NCBI GenBank assembly: GCA_027035985.1 | Contig: JALVTI010000016.1 | Span: forward strand, 1-13,009 | Source: Aquificales bacterium | GTDB lineage: Bacteria; Aquificota; Aquificia; Aquificales; QOAS01 | Length of the DNA: 13,009 nucleotides | Direction of reading: 5' to 3' | Part shown: positions 1-6,350 of the stretch, piece after piece | Layout: each line of letters opens with the position of its first letter | Position numbering within the stretch: position 1 is the first letter of the stretch | Notes under the pieces: model-generated | Database searches by the model: none | What the model was told of the DNA's origin: nothing | The model's input: only the letters and a program-made list of their open reading frames with translations | Program-made: the position numbers and the translations under genes

Positions 1-1
1 A

Positions 2-181
2 GGTTATAAAGGGGTAAAGGGGTTAAAGGTAGCAGAGAGTAAAGAGGAGAAACGAAAGAGACAAGTGATAGAAGGTTTGTTTGCAAAGGTGAGGTATATG
101 GAGTTAAGTGGTTGGAGGAGAAAGCTTGCTATTTTGACCTATTTAACCGCTTTGGGGGTCGCCTCCTATGCTTACGCCTAA
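2..181 (+). CDS. 3' end of an unidentified basic protein, possibly a DDE transposase C-terminus (partial)
   Basis: The frame is open from the left edge to a TAA at 179-181, giving about 59 C-terminal residues; the 5' part lies outside the window. The visible part starts Lys/Arg/Glu-rich, then has the stretch RQVIEGLFAKVRYMELSGWR, and ends in an Ala/Leu/Tyr-rich helix finishing ASYAYA. The pattern basic-x-V-I-E-x-x-F, a charged loop, then a hydrophobic C-terminal helix resembles the region around the last catalytic Glu in IS4/IS5-type DDE transposases. This is resemblance only; I cannot name a family. A small membrane-associated protein tail is the main alternative. The long gene-poor stretch after it, unlike the rest of this dense window, would fit the end of an insertion sequence. 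Confidence 0.45.
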   Translation, partial: GYKGVKGLKVAESKEEKRKRQVIEGLFAKVRYMELSGWRRKLAILTYLTALGVASYAYA

Positions 182-245
182 TTTCTCACCCAGCGTATAG
201 GGAAGGATAAATATCTCTCTATGGAGGGCGTGTCAGTCCGTCTAC

Positions 246-264
246 GGGGAGCCTTAAGCTCTCC
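246..264 (+). repeat. 7-bp stem hairpin, GGGGAGC / GCTCTCC
   Basis: The arms GGGGAGC (246-252) and GCTCTCC (258-264) pair over 7 positions with one G-U wobble around a CTTAA loop. It lies 65 bp after the stop of the first, partial gene. The T-run after it is poor (TATACTTTT), so it could be a weak terminator, part of a structured RNA, or an insertion-sequence end. Confidence 0.4.
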
Positions 265-408
265 TATACTTTTAGCCTTTACAAGGGATAGTCGGGGAGC
301 GTTCTTTTAGTTTATTTTGTTAAGTTGACATTCTCTAAATCTCAGACAGATATTGGGAGTCTCTTTATCCTTCCTCTCGTTGGTTTTGTTCTTTCTTTCC
401 TGATTTGG

Positions 409-430
409 AATGTATACCTAATGTATACCT
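409..430 (+). repeat. tandem 11-bp direct repeat (operator-like)
   Basis: Two perfect, adjacent copies of AATGTATACCT occupy 409-419 and 420-430. Each contains the 6-bp palindrome GTATAC. The copies are spaced about one helical turn apart and end exactly where the -35 element (TTGAAA, 431-436) begins. This is the usual place for an activator, or for cooperative binding of a dimeric regulator. The binding protein is unknown; the adjacent putative winged-helix protein is an obvious candidate. Confidence 0.6.
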
Positions 431-459
431 TTGAAAGGTTAACCACTTAAAGTTTTAAT
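431..459 (+). promoter_or_regulatory. sigma70-like promoter for the 467-2576 gene set
   Basis: TTGAAA (431-436, 5 of 6 to consensus), a 17-bp spacer and TTTAAT (454-459, 5 of 6) make the best promoter in the window. The spacer contains the perfect 8-bp palindrome GGTTAACC (437-444), a possible repressor site. Transcription would begin about 7 bp after the -10, around 466-467, on or next to the ATG at 467. That implies a leaderless or nearly leaderless mRNA. Confidence 0.6.
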
Positions 460-466
460 ACTTGTT

Positions 467-805
467 ATGGATGCATATCTAAAGGGGGCAGAAATTCCCA
501 GAGTGAGGGGGGAAAAGAGGGAGGAGAGAAAGAGACCCTGCGATTTTGAAAGCCTCCTGTTTGACCTAAGAAACGAACTTCTCGAGAGATATAAAAACTC
601 GAGACAACCCTTTCCCTCTTACGATATCGAAGAGCTTGCAAAACACTTTCCCTGCGATTACGTCGATGTAGTGAAGGTTCTGCTCTATCTCGAAAACAGC
701 GGTATGGTTATGGTGGTAGGAAAAAACGACCTTCCTATGAAGGAGTGGAAGGTCGAAATCCAACCCCTTATATTGGACTTAATATTTGACAAATACAACT
801 TTTAG
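467..805 (+). CDS. small putative winged-helix DNA-binding protein (112 aa)
   Basis: I do not recognise a named family. Residues 1-25 are basic and probably disordered. Residues 26-46 form a charged helix. Residues about 51-84 (from SYDIEELAKHF through LYLENSGMVMVV) follow the winged-helix pattern: a helix, the turn FPCDYVD, a recognition-like helix VVKVLLYLENSG, then a beta wing. This suggests a small transcriptional regulator or a MarR/GntR-like half, but it is an inference from pattern. No Shine-Dalgarno precedes the ATG at 467, which fits the leaderless promoter placement; GTG at 503 is an alternative start. The next gene follows after 26 bp, so the three plus-strand genes to 2576 are probably co-transcribed. 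Confidence 0.7.
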   Translation: MDAYLKGAEIPRVRGEKREERKRPCDFESLLFDLRNELLERYKNSRQPFPSYDIEELAKHFPCDYVDVVKVLLYLENSGMVMVVGKNDLPMKEWKVEIQPLILDLIFDKYNF

Positions 806-831
806 GGGGAGAGGTTATTTTAACCCGCACT

Positions 832-1635
832 TTGGCGATTCTTTGGGGGATTATTTCCGATATCTTTGAGAAGGGCTACGGCTACCACGCCGCCGCCCTA
901 TCCTACTCCGCCTTTTTAACCCTCAACGCCGCGGTGGTCTTCCTCGGAACAATTTTGAAATATATCCCTTCAAAGGAACTGATAATTAAGAAAATTTACG
1001 AGATTTTTCCGAATGTTTCCCAAAACGTGGTCGATTTAATCATAAAGTCGGTTGAAAACCTATCCGTTCAAATCCAAATTTTTACCCTTCTACTGGTAGT
1101 TTTCTTCATAGGAAACTTTTTAAGAACTTTAGAGGTTGCCTTTTCCCATATAGCGAAAACTAAACCTCGACCAATACCTTGGATTAACTATATCCTTCCC
1201 TTCATTTTTGGCTTTTTGATGCTCATTTATGGCTTTATGAACGTTATTTTTTCGACAGTTCTTCACTTTTTGGAAAAAATATCCTTCGTATACCCCTTGG
1301 CGGTTAAGTTTTTTTTAACCTTTAAAGTTGTATTGGATTACCTCGCCTTCCCTTTGGGGCTGTTTATTATTTATTGGCTCCTCTCACCGGTAAGGGTTAA
1401 AAAGCGGGTCACAATTATCGTTTCCTTCGTCGTGGCCTTACTTCTTTCACCTTTAAAAGGAATTTTTACCTGGTATACAACCCACTTTTTGGTGAAAAAC
1501 ATAATATTAACCCCCTTTGCGGGGATTTTAGTATTCCTCATATGGATTTATACCGTTTCTATATTTATCCTACTGGGGTATAGATTGATACTTTTCCTTC
1601 AAACATTCTTCTACACCCCTCCAAAAGGGGTTTAA
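832..1635 (+). CDS. YihY/UPF0761 family integral membrane protein
   Basis: A 267-aa inner-membrane protein of the YihY/BrkB (UPF0761) family, which older annotations call ribonuclease BN without basis; its biochemical role is unsettled. The family hallmark lies near the N-terminus: GYGYHAAALSYSAFLTLNAA (residues 15-34), the amphipathic region followed by helix 1. Further hydrophobic segments fall at about 81-98, 117-140, 153-185, 193-210 and 222-257, giving about six membrane passes. The start is TTG at 832, the only usual start codon after an in-frame stop at 787-789. The purine-rich GGGGGAGAGG (806-815) is rather far upstream. Length is close to the family norm. The C-terminus TPPKGV is encoded by a hairpin (see 1615-1633), and the lipoprotein gene follows after 11 bp. 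Confidence 0.85.
   Translation: MAILWGIISDIFEKGYGYHAAALSYSAFLTLNAAVVFLGTILKYIPSKELIIKKIYEIFPNVSQNVVDLIIKSVENLSVQIQIFTLLLVVFFIGNFLRTLEVAFSHIAKTKPRPIPWINYILPFIFGFLMLIYGFMNVIFSTVLHFLEKISFVYPLAVKFFLTFKVVLDYLAFPLGLFIIYWLLSPVRVKKRVTIIVSFVVALLLSPLKGIFTWYTTHFLVKNIILTPFAGILVFLIWIYTVSIFILLGYRLILFLQTFFYTPPKGV
1615..1633 (+). terminator. hairpin over the 3' end of the yihY-family gene
   Basis: ACCCCT (1615-1620) pairs with AGGGGT (1626-1631) around a CCAAA loop, followed by a short TTTAAAG. It covers the last codons and reaches the stop codon. The short T-run makes it a weak or attenuating terminator, or a 3' stabilising hairpin inside the operon. Confidence 0.4.
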
Positions 1636-1639
1636 AGTC

Positions 1640-1658
1640 TTTTCTTATGATAAGAAAA
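1640..1658. repeat. perfect 9-bp palindrome spanning the lipoprotein start codon
   Basis: TTTTCTTAT (1640-1648), a central G (1649), then ATAAGAAAA (1650-1658) is a perfect inverted repeat containing the ATG at 1647-1649. As DNA it looks like a dimer binding site. As RNA it would form a 7-bp stem with the start codon in a 5-nt AUGAU loop. No Shine-Dalgarno is seen upstream. Confidence 0.6.
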
Positions 1659-2576
1659 CTGTTGCCCGCTTTCGCGGGGGTCTTTCTGTTGGTATCCTGC
1701 GGTTCGGAGAGCACACCCCCGCCCCCGCCCGCCGAAAACGGCACATCCTACCAACCCCTAAAGGGAGAAGAGGCGAAACACCTTAAAGAGGTTTTGGACT
1801 CCATATTCCCCAAAGGGTGGGAGATAGTAGGCGTTTATAAGGCAACCCCTTCGGAGGAGAAATACCTAAACAAATACCTCGTAAAGGTCTACTCTCCAGT
1901 CGACCACGCGGTGTTCAACCGATACGTATGGCTAACCTCCGACGGGAAGGTTTTATTTACCTACGGATACCTCGTTAGGGGAAACACCGCCTATCCGATA
2001 ATCCCCAAAGAGGCTAAGGAATACCCCCTCGAAAACGTGGGTTGGATACTCGACGTCGAACGCATAGCCATAGAGGGAAACCTACCCCTGACGCTAACGG
2101 AAGGAAAAAAAACTGTTTACATCGTTTGGAACCCCTATTGTAAGGTATGTTTTGAGCGGTGGAAAGAGCTCTTGGAAACCGCGAAGCGGGAAAACCTTTC
2201 CATAAAACTTATCCCCTATCACAACCCTTACTATCCGATAGACAACCTCTACGCCCTCATATACCTGCTCTACAGAGCCCAAAATGAGGGGCTATACGCC
2301 GTTTTGAACTCCTACTACTCTTCGGCGCAAAACTTCGAGGAATTCCTCGAGAGGTTGAAAAGGGATACCTACGCCCACCTGGGGGAAATTCCGAAAAAAA
2401 CCTACAACAACTTGGGGTATTACCTAAAGCAGATATACACCATTTTGGGTCAGGCAAAGGTTTACGTTGTTCCCACAACGGTTTGGATTGTAAGCGTAAA
2501 TCCCCAACTAGGTTTGGCAAAGGGCTACGTCTATGCCGGTCAAATAGAACTAAAACCTCCAAAGGGGGAAAGGTAA
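1647..2576 (+). CDS. lipoprotein with thioredoxin-fold DsbC/DsbG-like domain
   Basis: A 309-aa predicted lipoprotein. Residues 1-18 are a type II signal with lipobox LVSC (lipidated Cys18), followed by the flexible linker ESTPPPPPAENG. Residues 40-145 form a mixed alpha/beta region, perhaps the dimerisation-type domain of DsbC/DsbG-like proteins. Residues 150-309 look like a thioredoxin fold: strand VYIVWNP, redox motif CKVC (Cys165, Cys168), an inserted helical region, and a cis-Pro-like loop VVPTTVW around Pro276. The likely role is thiol-disulfide exchange or isomerisation in the periplasm, anchored to a membrane. The C-terminus KPPKGER is encoded within a terminator hairpin. The domain call is firm at CxxC plus cis-Pro level; disulfide isomerase against oxidase or reductase is undecided. 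Confidence 0.75.
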   Translation: MIRKLLPAFAGVFLLVSCGSESTPPPPPAENGTSYQPLKGEEAKHLKEVLDSIFPKGWEIVGVYKATPSEEKYLNKYLVKVYSPVDHAVFNRYVWLTSDGKVLFTYGYLVRGNTAYPIIPKEAKEYPLENVGWILDVERIAIEGNLPLTLTEGKKTVYIVWNPYCKVCFERWKELLETAKRENLSIKLIPYHNPYYPIDNLYALIYLLYRAQNEGLYAVLNSYYSSAQNFEEFLERLKRDTYAHLGEIPKKTYNNLGYYLKQIYTILGQAKVYVVPTTVWIVSVNPQLGLAKGYVYAGQIELKPPKGER

Positions 2577-2595
2577 ACCCTTACTCCCCCTTTGG
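2559..2595. terminator. bidirectional terminator between convergent genes
   Basis: CCAAAGGGGGA (2559-2569) and TCCCCCTTTGG (2585-2595) are a perfect 11-bp inverted repeat. The inside continues AAGG/CCTT, giving a long stem with a small loop. It contains the stop codon of the lipoprotein (2574-2576) and of the HIT gene (2581-2583) on the opposite strand, so both genes end inside it. On the minus strand it is followed by AGGTTTTAG, a modest T-run. Confidence 0.75.
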
Positions 2596-3105
2596 GAGAC
2601 CCATCTCCTCTATTACCTTGTCGAGGTTCGGTTTTATCCTGTCGTAGAGCTCCAAAAAGTGTTGGGAGATTACCTTTGTCGCACCCAATACGGGCATAAA
2701 ATTGGTGTCGCCATTCCAGCGGGGGACTATGTGGCAGTGGATGTGGCTCTCGAGACCCGCGCCGGCTACCCTTCCCAAATTCCACCCCACGTTGAACCCG
2801 TGGGGGGAGATAGTTTGTTTTAAAGCCTTTATAGACGCCTGAACCAGCCTGTTAATCTCGAGAAGCTCCTCCTCCGAGAGGGAGGTAAAGTCGTCGGTGT
2901 GCCTTATGGGGCATACCATCAAATGCCCCCCGTTGTAGGGGTAGAGGTTCATTATCACGAAGGCGGTCTTCCCCTTGTGTAGGAGGAGATAGGAACGCCA
3001 CTTTTCGGGTGGTTGCCGCACCGCCTCGCAGAGAAAGCAGTCGGAGGAAATCTTATCCACATTTTCTATGTAATGGCTCCGCCAAAACGCCCAGAGATGC
3101 TGCAT
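2581..3105 (-). CDS. HIT family nucleotide hydrolase/phosphorylase (Ap4A-type)
   Basis: A 174-aa histidine-triad protein. The triad SHIHCHIVPRW gives H121-x-H123-x-H125; members hydrolyse or phosphorolyse dinucleoside polyphosphates such as Ap4A through a nucleotidylated His. Cys23 and Cys26 (DCFLCEA) match the N-terminal zinc-binding half found in this branch, and the start MQHLWAFWRSHYI matches the common opening of the family. The frame stays open upstream to 3228 inside lptB, but those residues do not resemble the family, so the ATG at 3105 is preferred. That leaves 4 bp after the lptB stop. No clear ribosome binding site is visible, so translation is probably coupled to lptB. It is the last gene of alaC-lptB-HIT and ends inside the 2559-2595 terminator. 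Confidence 0.88.
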   Translation of the reverse strand: MQHLWAFWRSHYIENVDKISSDCFLCEAVRQPPEKWRSYLLLHKGKTAFVIMNLYPYNGGHLMVCPIRHTDDFTSLSEEELLEINRLVQASIKALKQTISPHGFNVGWNLGRVAGAGLESHIHCHIVPRWNGDTNFMPVLGATKVISQHFLELYDRIKPNLDKVIEEMGLPKGE

Positions 3106-3109
3106 AGAA

Positions 3110-3841
3110 CTAAAGTGTAAAATTCTCACCCAAATAGCGTTCGCGAACCTTTTCGTTCTTAGCCGCTTCCCAAGGTTTGCCTTCGAAAATAATTTTTCCA
3201 TCGTCGAGGATATAGACCCACTCGACAAATTTCATCGTTTCCCATACATTGTGGTCGGTTATCAAAATACCTATCGGGTGATAGGGTTGGTAAGCTTGCT
3301 TCAGCTCCTGGATAAGTTTTTTAATTTCCCCTATCTGTCGGGGGTCTACACCGGCAAAGGGTTCATCCAAAAGTAGGTATTTCGGTGTCTTCAAAAATAG
3401 ACGCGCTATTTCCAGTCTCCGCCTCTCCCCACCCGAAAGGGAACCAGCTTTATTTTTCCTCAACTTGAGGAGTTTGAACTTTCTCAAAACTTCCCTTGTT
3501 ACGGAGAGGGCTTTTGCCTTATTCTCGTAAAGCAACTCCGCAAACATAAAAACGTTTTCCCACACCGTTAGGTCGGGAAATATGGAGGGCTCCTGCGGAA
3601 GGAAAGCCAACCCCTTCCTCGCCCTCTTGTAGGGTGGTAGGTCTGTTATATCCTCATCGTCCAAAAATACTTTACCGACATCGGGCTTTTCGAAACCGAT
3701 GAGGCACCTAAAGGTGGTCGTCTTTCCCGCCCCGTTGGGACCCAGCAAACCAACGATTTTTCCACGGGGTATTTTTATAGAAACCCCCCTCAAAATAATC
3801 CTATCGCCGTACTGCTTTTGTAAATTTTCCGCTTTAAGCAT
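3110..3841 (-). CDS. lptB: LPS export ABC transporter ATP-binding protein LptB
   Basis: A 243-aa ABC ATPase that powers lipopolysaccharide extraction from the inner membrane with LptF/LptG. Visible motifs: Walker A GPNGAGKTT (34-42), Q-loop Gln83 in FLPQEPSIF, signature LSGGE (135-139) followed by RRRLEIAR, Walker B YLLLDE (155-160) with the LptB-type PFAGVDP, and H-loop His197 in ITDHNV. Length and motif wording match LptB rather than LivF/LivG. It overlaps the end of alaC by 8 bp (3834-3841), with GGGTGGGG just upstream of the ATG as ribosome binding site, so it is translationally coupled. No lptA/lptC/kdsC neighbour is present, although kdsD lies 3.6 kb away. Confidence 0.93.
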   Translation of the reverse strand: MLKAENLQKQYGDRIILRGVSIKIPRGKIVGLLGPNGAGKTTTFRCLIGFEKPDVGKVFLDDEDITDLPPYKRARKGLAFLPQEPSIFPDLTVWENVFMFAELLYENKAKALSVTREVLRKFKLLKLRKNKAGSLSGGERRRLEIARLFLKTPKYLLLDEPFAGVDPRQIGEIKKLIQELKQAYQPYHPIGILITDHNVWETMKFVEWVYILDDGKIIFEGKPWEAAKNEKVRERYLGENFTL

Positions 3842-5096
3842 TTACCCCACCCTTTTCCAAATGCCCGTAGAAGCCCGCCTTTTTGAAAGTCCTCTTTATA
3901 CCCCTCACTGCCTGCTTAATCCTCATCTCGTTTTCCACCAGCGCGAAGCGCACCCATCCCTCGCCGTGCTTTCCAAAACCTATTCCGGGGGAAACGGCGA
4001 CCCCCGCCTCGTATAGGAGGAATTTGGCGAAATCGAGGGAGCCCATACCCTTCACTTCGGTGAAATACTCGGGGATTTTCGCCCAGACGAACATGGTCGC
4101 CTTGGGCTTTCTCACCTCCCAACCGATGCGGTTTAGACCGTTAACCAGGTGGTTCCTCCGTTTTTCGTAAACCTTCGCTATCTCCCTTACGACCGAATAG
4201 TCGCTTTCGAGGGCGACGATAGCCGCCACCTGTATGGGGGTAAAGACCCCGTAATCGAGGTAACTCTTTAACCTCTGCAGGTTTCTGACCAAAACGGGGT
4301 TGCCGACCGCAAAGGCTACCCTCCAACCCGCCATGGAAAAGCTTTTGGAAAGCGAGTAGAGCTCCACCGCCACATCCTTAGCCCCTTCGACCTGCAGTAT
4401 GGAGGGGGGAACGTAGTCGTCGAAATAGATGTCGGCGTAGGCGTTATCGTGGACGACCCAGAGATTGTTTTTCTTGGCGAACCTCACGATTTCCTTAAAA
4501 AAGTCGAGGTCTACCGTGAGAGTGGTCGGGTTGTGGGGAAAGCTTATAACCAGCACCGAGGGACTGGGCATCGACGAATTGTAAACGTCGTAGAGCCTCC
4601 TCAAAAACTCTTCCTGAAACTCCTCCCCCTCGAGCTCCATCGGTAGGGGAAGCGCCCTAACCTCCGCGCCGACTATGATGGGGGCGTAGTAGTGTATCGG
4701 GTAGGTGGGGGTGGGGACTATGGCGCTGTCGCCCGGCGAGAGCATAGCCAACATGAGGTGGGAATAACCTTCCTTAGCCCCTATGGTGAGAATTACCTCC
4801 CTCTCGGGGTCGAGCTCTACGCCGAACCTCCTTTTGTAGAAATTCGCCAAAGCCTTCCTAAGCCTCGGTATACCCCTCGAAGAGGAATAGCCGTGAACGT
4901 TTTTCCTTTTGGCGACCTCGCAAAGCTTTTCCACCACATGCTTGGGAGGGGGTATGTCGGGATTTCCCATACCGAAGTCGACTATGTCCTTTCCCTCCCT
5001 TCGGAGTTGATACTTAATCCTGTTGACCTGCTCGAAGACGTATTCGGGCAACCTCCTGATGCGGGGAAACTCGAAGTTCTCCATATTCTTGTCCAT
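3834..5096 (-). CDS. alaC: alanine transaminase AlaC-type class I/II aminotransferase
   Basis: A 420-aa PLP enzyme transferring amino groups between alanine/pyruvate and glutamate/2-oxoglutarate. It follows E. coli AlaC closely in motif order: RIRRLPEYVF near the start, DFGMGNPDIPPPKHVVEKLC (41-60), HGYSSSRGIPRLRKA (68-82), HNPT (188-191), HDNAYADI with PLP-nitrogen Asp217, SLSKSFSMAGWR with Schiff-base Lys251, and MFVWAKIP plus GEGWVRFALVEN near the C-terminus. Two starts are possible, ATG at 5096 or the ATG four codons later; neither has a Shine-Dalgarno. It is first in the operon alaC-lptB-HIT, with a possible -10 GATAAT 19 bp upstream. Substrate specificity beyond AlaC-like is inference. 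Confidence 0.9.
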   Translation of the reverse strand: MDKNMENFEFPRIRRLPEYVFEQVNRIKYQLRREGKDIVDFGMGNPDIPPPKHVVEKLCEVAKRKNVHGYSSSRGIPRLRKALANFYKRRFGVELDPEREVILTIGAKEGYSHLMLAMLSPGDSAIVPTPTYPIHYYAPIIVGAEVRALPLPMELEGEEFQEEFLRRLYDVYNSSMPSPSVLVISFPHNPTTLTVDLDFFKEIVRFAKKNNLWVVHDNAYADIYFDDYVPPSILQVEGAKDVAVELYSLSKSFSMAGWRVAFAVGNPVLVRNLQRLKSYLDYGVFTPIQVAAIVALESDYSVVREIAKVYEKRRNHLVNGLNRIGWEVRKPKATMFVWAKIPEYFTEVKGMGSLDFAKFLLYEAGVAVSPGIGFGKHGEGWVRFALVENEMRIKQAVRGIKRTFKKAGFYGHLEKGGVNA

Positions 5097-5115
5097 GGCG
5101 GGTTAAGGAAAAAAG

Positions 5116-5121
5116 ATTATC
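5116..5121 (-). promoter_or_regulatory. possible -10 element upstream of alaC
   Basis: On the minus strand GATAAT (5 of 6 to TATAAT) lies 19 bp before the alaC ATG, which would give a leader of about 12 nt. The -35 region is poor. It sits in the 75-bp gap between rsgA and alaC. Confidence 0.35.
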
Positions 5122-5134
5122 CCACCCTCGGGGT

Positions 5135-5160
5135 TGAATTTCGGAGAAAACCCAAAGGGG
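5135..5160 (-). terminator. weak CCC-CTTT-GGG hairpin after rsgA
   Basis: On the minus strand, just past the rsgA stop, CCC-CTTT-GGG is followed by TTTTCTCC. The stem is only 3-4 bp, so it is a weak terminator at best; it belongs to the AAA/TTT-loop hairpin type seen at several gene ends in the window. Confidence 0.3.
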
Positions 5161-5171
5161 AGGCAAGAAAA

Positions 5172-6080
5172 TCAATCCTCTTCCCGGCAATAATCCTTGA
5201 GCCAATCGACGTATTCCTTAATCATCTTCAGATAACTCTTGTAGCGTTCGCAGGAAATCTCACCCCTCTTTAGGGCTTCCCTAACCTCGCAACCCTCCTC
5301 GTTTAGGTGCATGCAGTTGGAAAACTTACACCGGTAGCGCAGAAACTCGGGGAAGTGGAGCCTGACCTCATCCTTGGGCATAAACTGGAGCGCTTCGACC
5401 TTTGAAAAACCGGGCGTGTCGCCGATAAAGGAGCCCTCACCGAAGGGTATCAGGTGGACGCCGGTTGTGGTGTGCCTTCCCCTTTCGGTTTTTTCGCTCA
5501 CCTCTTGGGTGCGCAGCTGCAAGCCGGTTAGAGCCGAGAGTATGGAGCTCTTACCAACCCCCGAGGGACCCGCCAAAATGCAGACCTGACCCTTCAGATA
5601 GTCCTTGAGAGCCTCTATACCCTCACCCGTTTTGGCGGAAACCTTCAAAACGTCGTAACCGGCGTCGGTGTAAATTTTTTCCCACTTTTGGAGTTGCCTT
5701 TTACCCTCCTCCGAAAGTAGGTCTATCTTGTTGAAGACTATGACGGTGTCGAGACCCAGATAATCGTAGACCACCAAAAGGTTGTCGAGCAAAAAGTGCT
5801 GAAAGGGCGGGTGTTCTATTGTCTCCACTATCACGACGCGGTCGACATTCGCAACCGGAGGGCGCACCAAAAGGTTTTTCCGCTCTTCGACCTCCTCTAT
5901 CGCAAAGGTGTTTTGATCTACCACCCTACCCCTGACGTAGTCCCCGGCGTATATGCGGGTCTTTTTGCGGACTTTACCCATGGGGATACCGCGGTAGGTT
6001 TTCTTCTCGTCGGGTAGGTATACCCCTATCTTCTGTCCCGCACGCTCCACAACTATACCGCGCTTTAGCTCCTTTGCCAT
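5172..6080 (-). CDS. rsgA: ribosome small subunit-dependent GTPase RsgA
   Basis: A 302-aa late 30S assembly GTPase. It has the circularly permuted G-motif order that defines RsgA: an N-terminal OB-fold (about 5-70), then G4 FNKIDL (116-121), G1 GPSGVGKSS (171-179), switch TTTGVH (204-209) and G3 DTPG (221-224). The C-terminal zinc module is Cys251, Cys256, His258 and Cys264 (CKFSNCMH...C). Length is typical. The ATG at 6080 follows a minus-strand intrinsic terminator by a few bases and has no Shine-Dalgarno, so it is either read through from the 77-aa gene or begins from a promoter overlapping that terminator. The frame ends 75 bp before alaC. Confidence 0.95.
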   Translation of the reverse strand: MAKELKRGIVVERAGQKIGVYLPDEKKTYRGIPMGKVRKKTRIYAGDYVRGRVVDQNTFAIEEVEERKNLLVRPPVANVDRVVIVETIEHPPFQHFLLDNLLVVYDYLGLDTVIVFNKIDLLSEEGKRQLQKWEKIYTDAGYDVLKVSAKTGEGIEALKDYLKGQVCILAGPSGVGKSSILSALTGLQLRTQEVSEKTERGRHTTTGVHLIPFGEGSFIGDTPGFSKVEALQFMPKDEVRLHFPEFLRYRCKFSNCMHLNEEGCEVREALKRGEISCERYKSYLKMIKEYVDWLKDYCREED

Positions 6081-6085
6081 TTCTT

Positions 6086-6113
6086 AATAAAAAATAAAGC
6101 CCGCTCCGCGGGG
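6086..6113 (-). terminator. intrinsic terminator of the 77-aa gene
   Basis: On the minus strand CCCGC-GGA-GCGGG (6112 down to 6100) is followed by CTTTATTTTTTATT, a classic rho-independent terminator. It sits right after the 77-aa gene stop and before the rsgA ATG, so it separates the two genes transcriptionally or attenuates rsgA. Confidence 0.75.
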
Positions 6114-6116
6114 AAG

Positions 6117-6350
6117 TTATTTTTTAAAGCGTTCGTATTCCTCTCTTAGCACCTCGATAACCTCGGGTAGGTTTTCGTAGGGAATATGCACCTTCCAATC
6201 GGGATTGTCGGGGTCACCCTTTAGGGAAATCCCTATACTTACCACCGGAGGGGTTTCCTCACCGTAAGGTTCTTCTACCCTCGCAATGGTGATAATACCC
6301 CTTTCCGTCCCCGCGAGCGGAATAGTTTTCAAAAGCTCTTTCCTCTTCAT
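6117..6350 (-). CDS. small hypothetical protein (77 aa)
   Basis: I do not recognise this family. The protein starts with a basic segment (MKRKELLK), continues with beta-like strands GIITIARVEE and PPVVSIGISLKG, has an acidic turn DPDNPDW, and ends in KVHIPYENLPEVIEVLREEY, a strand plus amphipathic helix. The order of strands followed by a C-terminal helix loosely recalls the PC4/ssDNA-binding fold, but this is speculative. The composition is soluble, with no signal or membrane segment. The start is the ATG at 6350, without a Shine-Dalgarno. It is divergent from epmA with 79 bp between them, and has its own terminator. Confidence 0.7.
   Translation of the reverse strand: MKRKELLKTIPLAGTERGIITIARVEEPYGEETPPVVSIGISLKGDPDNPDWKVHIPYENLPEVIEVLREEYERFKK

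Larger units (their letters stand above)
182..466. other. gene-poor spacer with hairpin and upstream regulatory DNA
   Basis: This is the longest stretch without a convincing gene. It holds a 7-bp inverted repeat GTATAGG (195-201) / CCTATAC (263-269), a hairpin at 246-264, a possible weak promoter (TTGACA 325-330 with GATATT 349-354), and the operator and promoter region at 409-459. The only small reading frame with an ATG (221-310, 29 codons) has no family resemblance and no well-placed ribosome binding site. The segment could include the right end of an insertion sequence, but the left end is outside the window, so terminal inverted repeats cannot be tested. Confidence 0.5.

Noticed and set aside
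221..310. 29-codon ATG reading frame in the gene-poor spacer
   Set aside because: No recognisable features, poorly placed ribosome binding site, and overlap with the hairpin; likely chance.
182..310. tRNA, ribosomal RNA or TnpB-guide-like RNA in the spacer
   Set aside because: No T-loop (GGTTCRA) or cloverleaf was found, and the preceding protein end lacks TnpB zinc-finger or RuvC motifs.
2581..3228. Longer HIT reading frame starting at 3228
   Set aside because: The first 41 residues lie inside lptB in another frame and do not resemble HIT proteins; the ATG at 3105 begins with the expected MQHLWAFW-type opening.
4692..5273. 193-aa plus-strand reading frame opposite alaC
   Set aside because: It is antisense to the well-supported alaC and the end of rsgA; its composition is a shadow of those genes.
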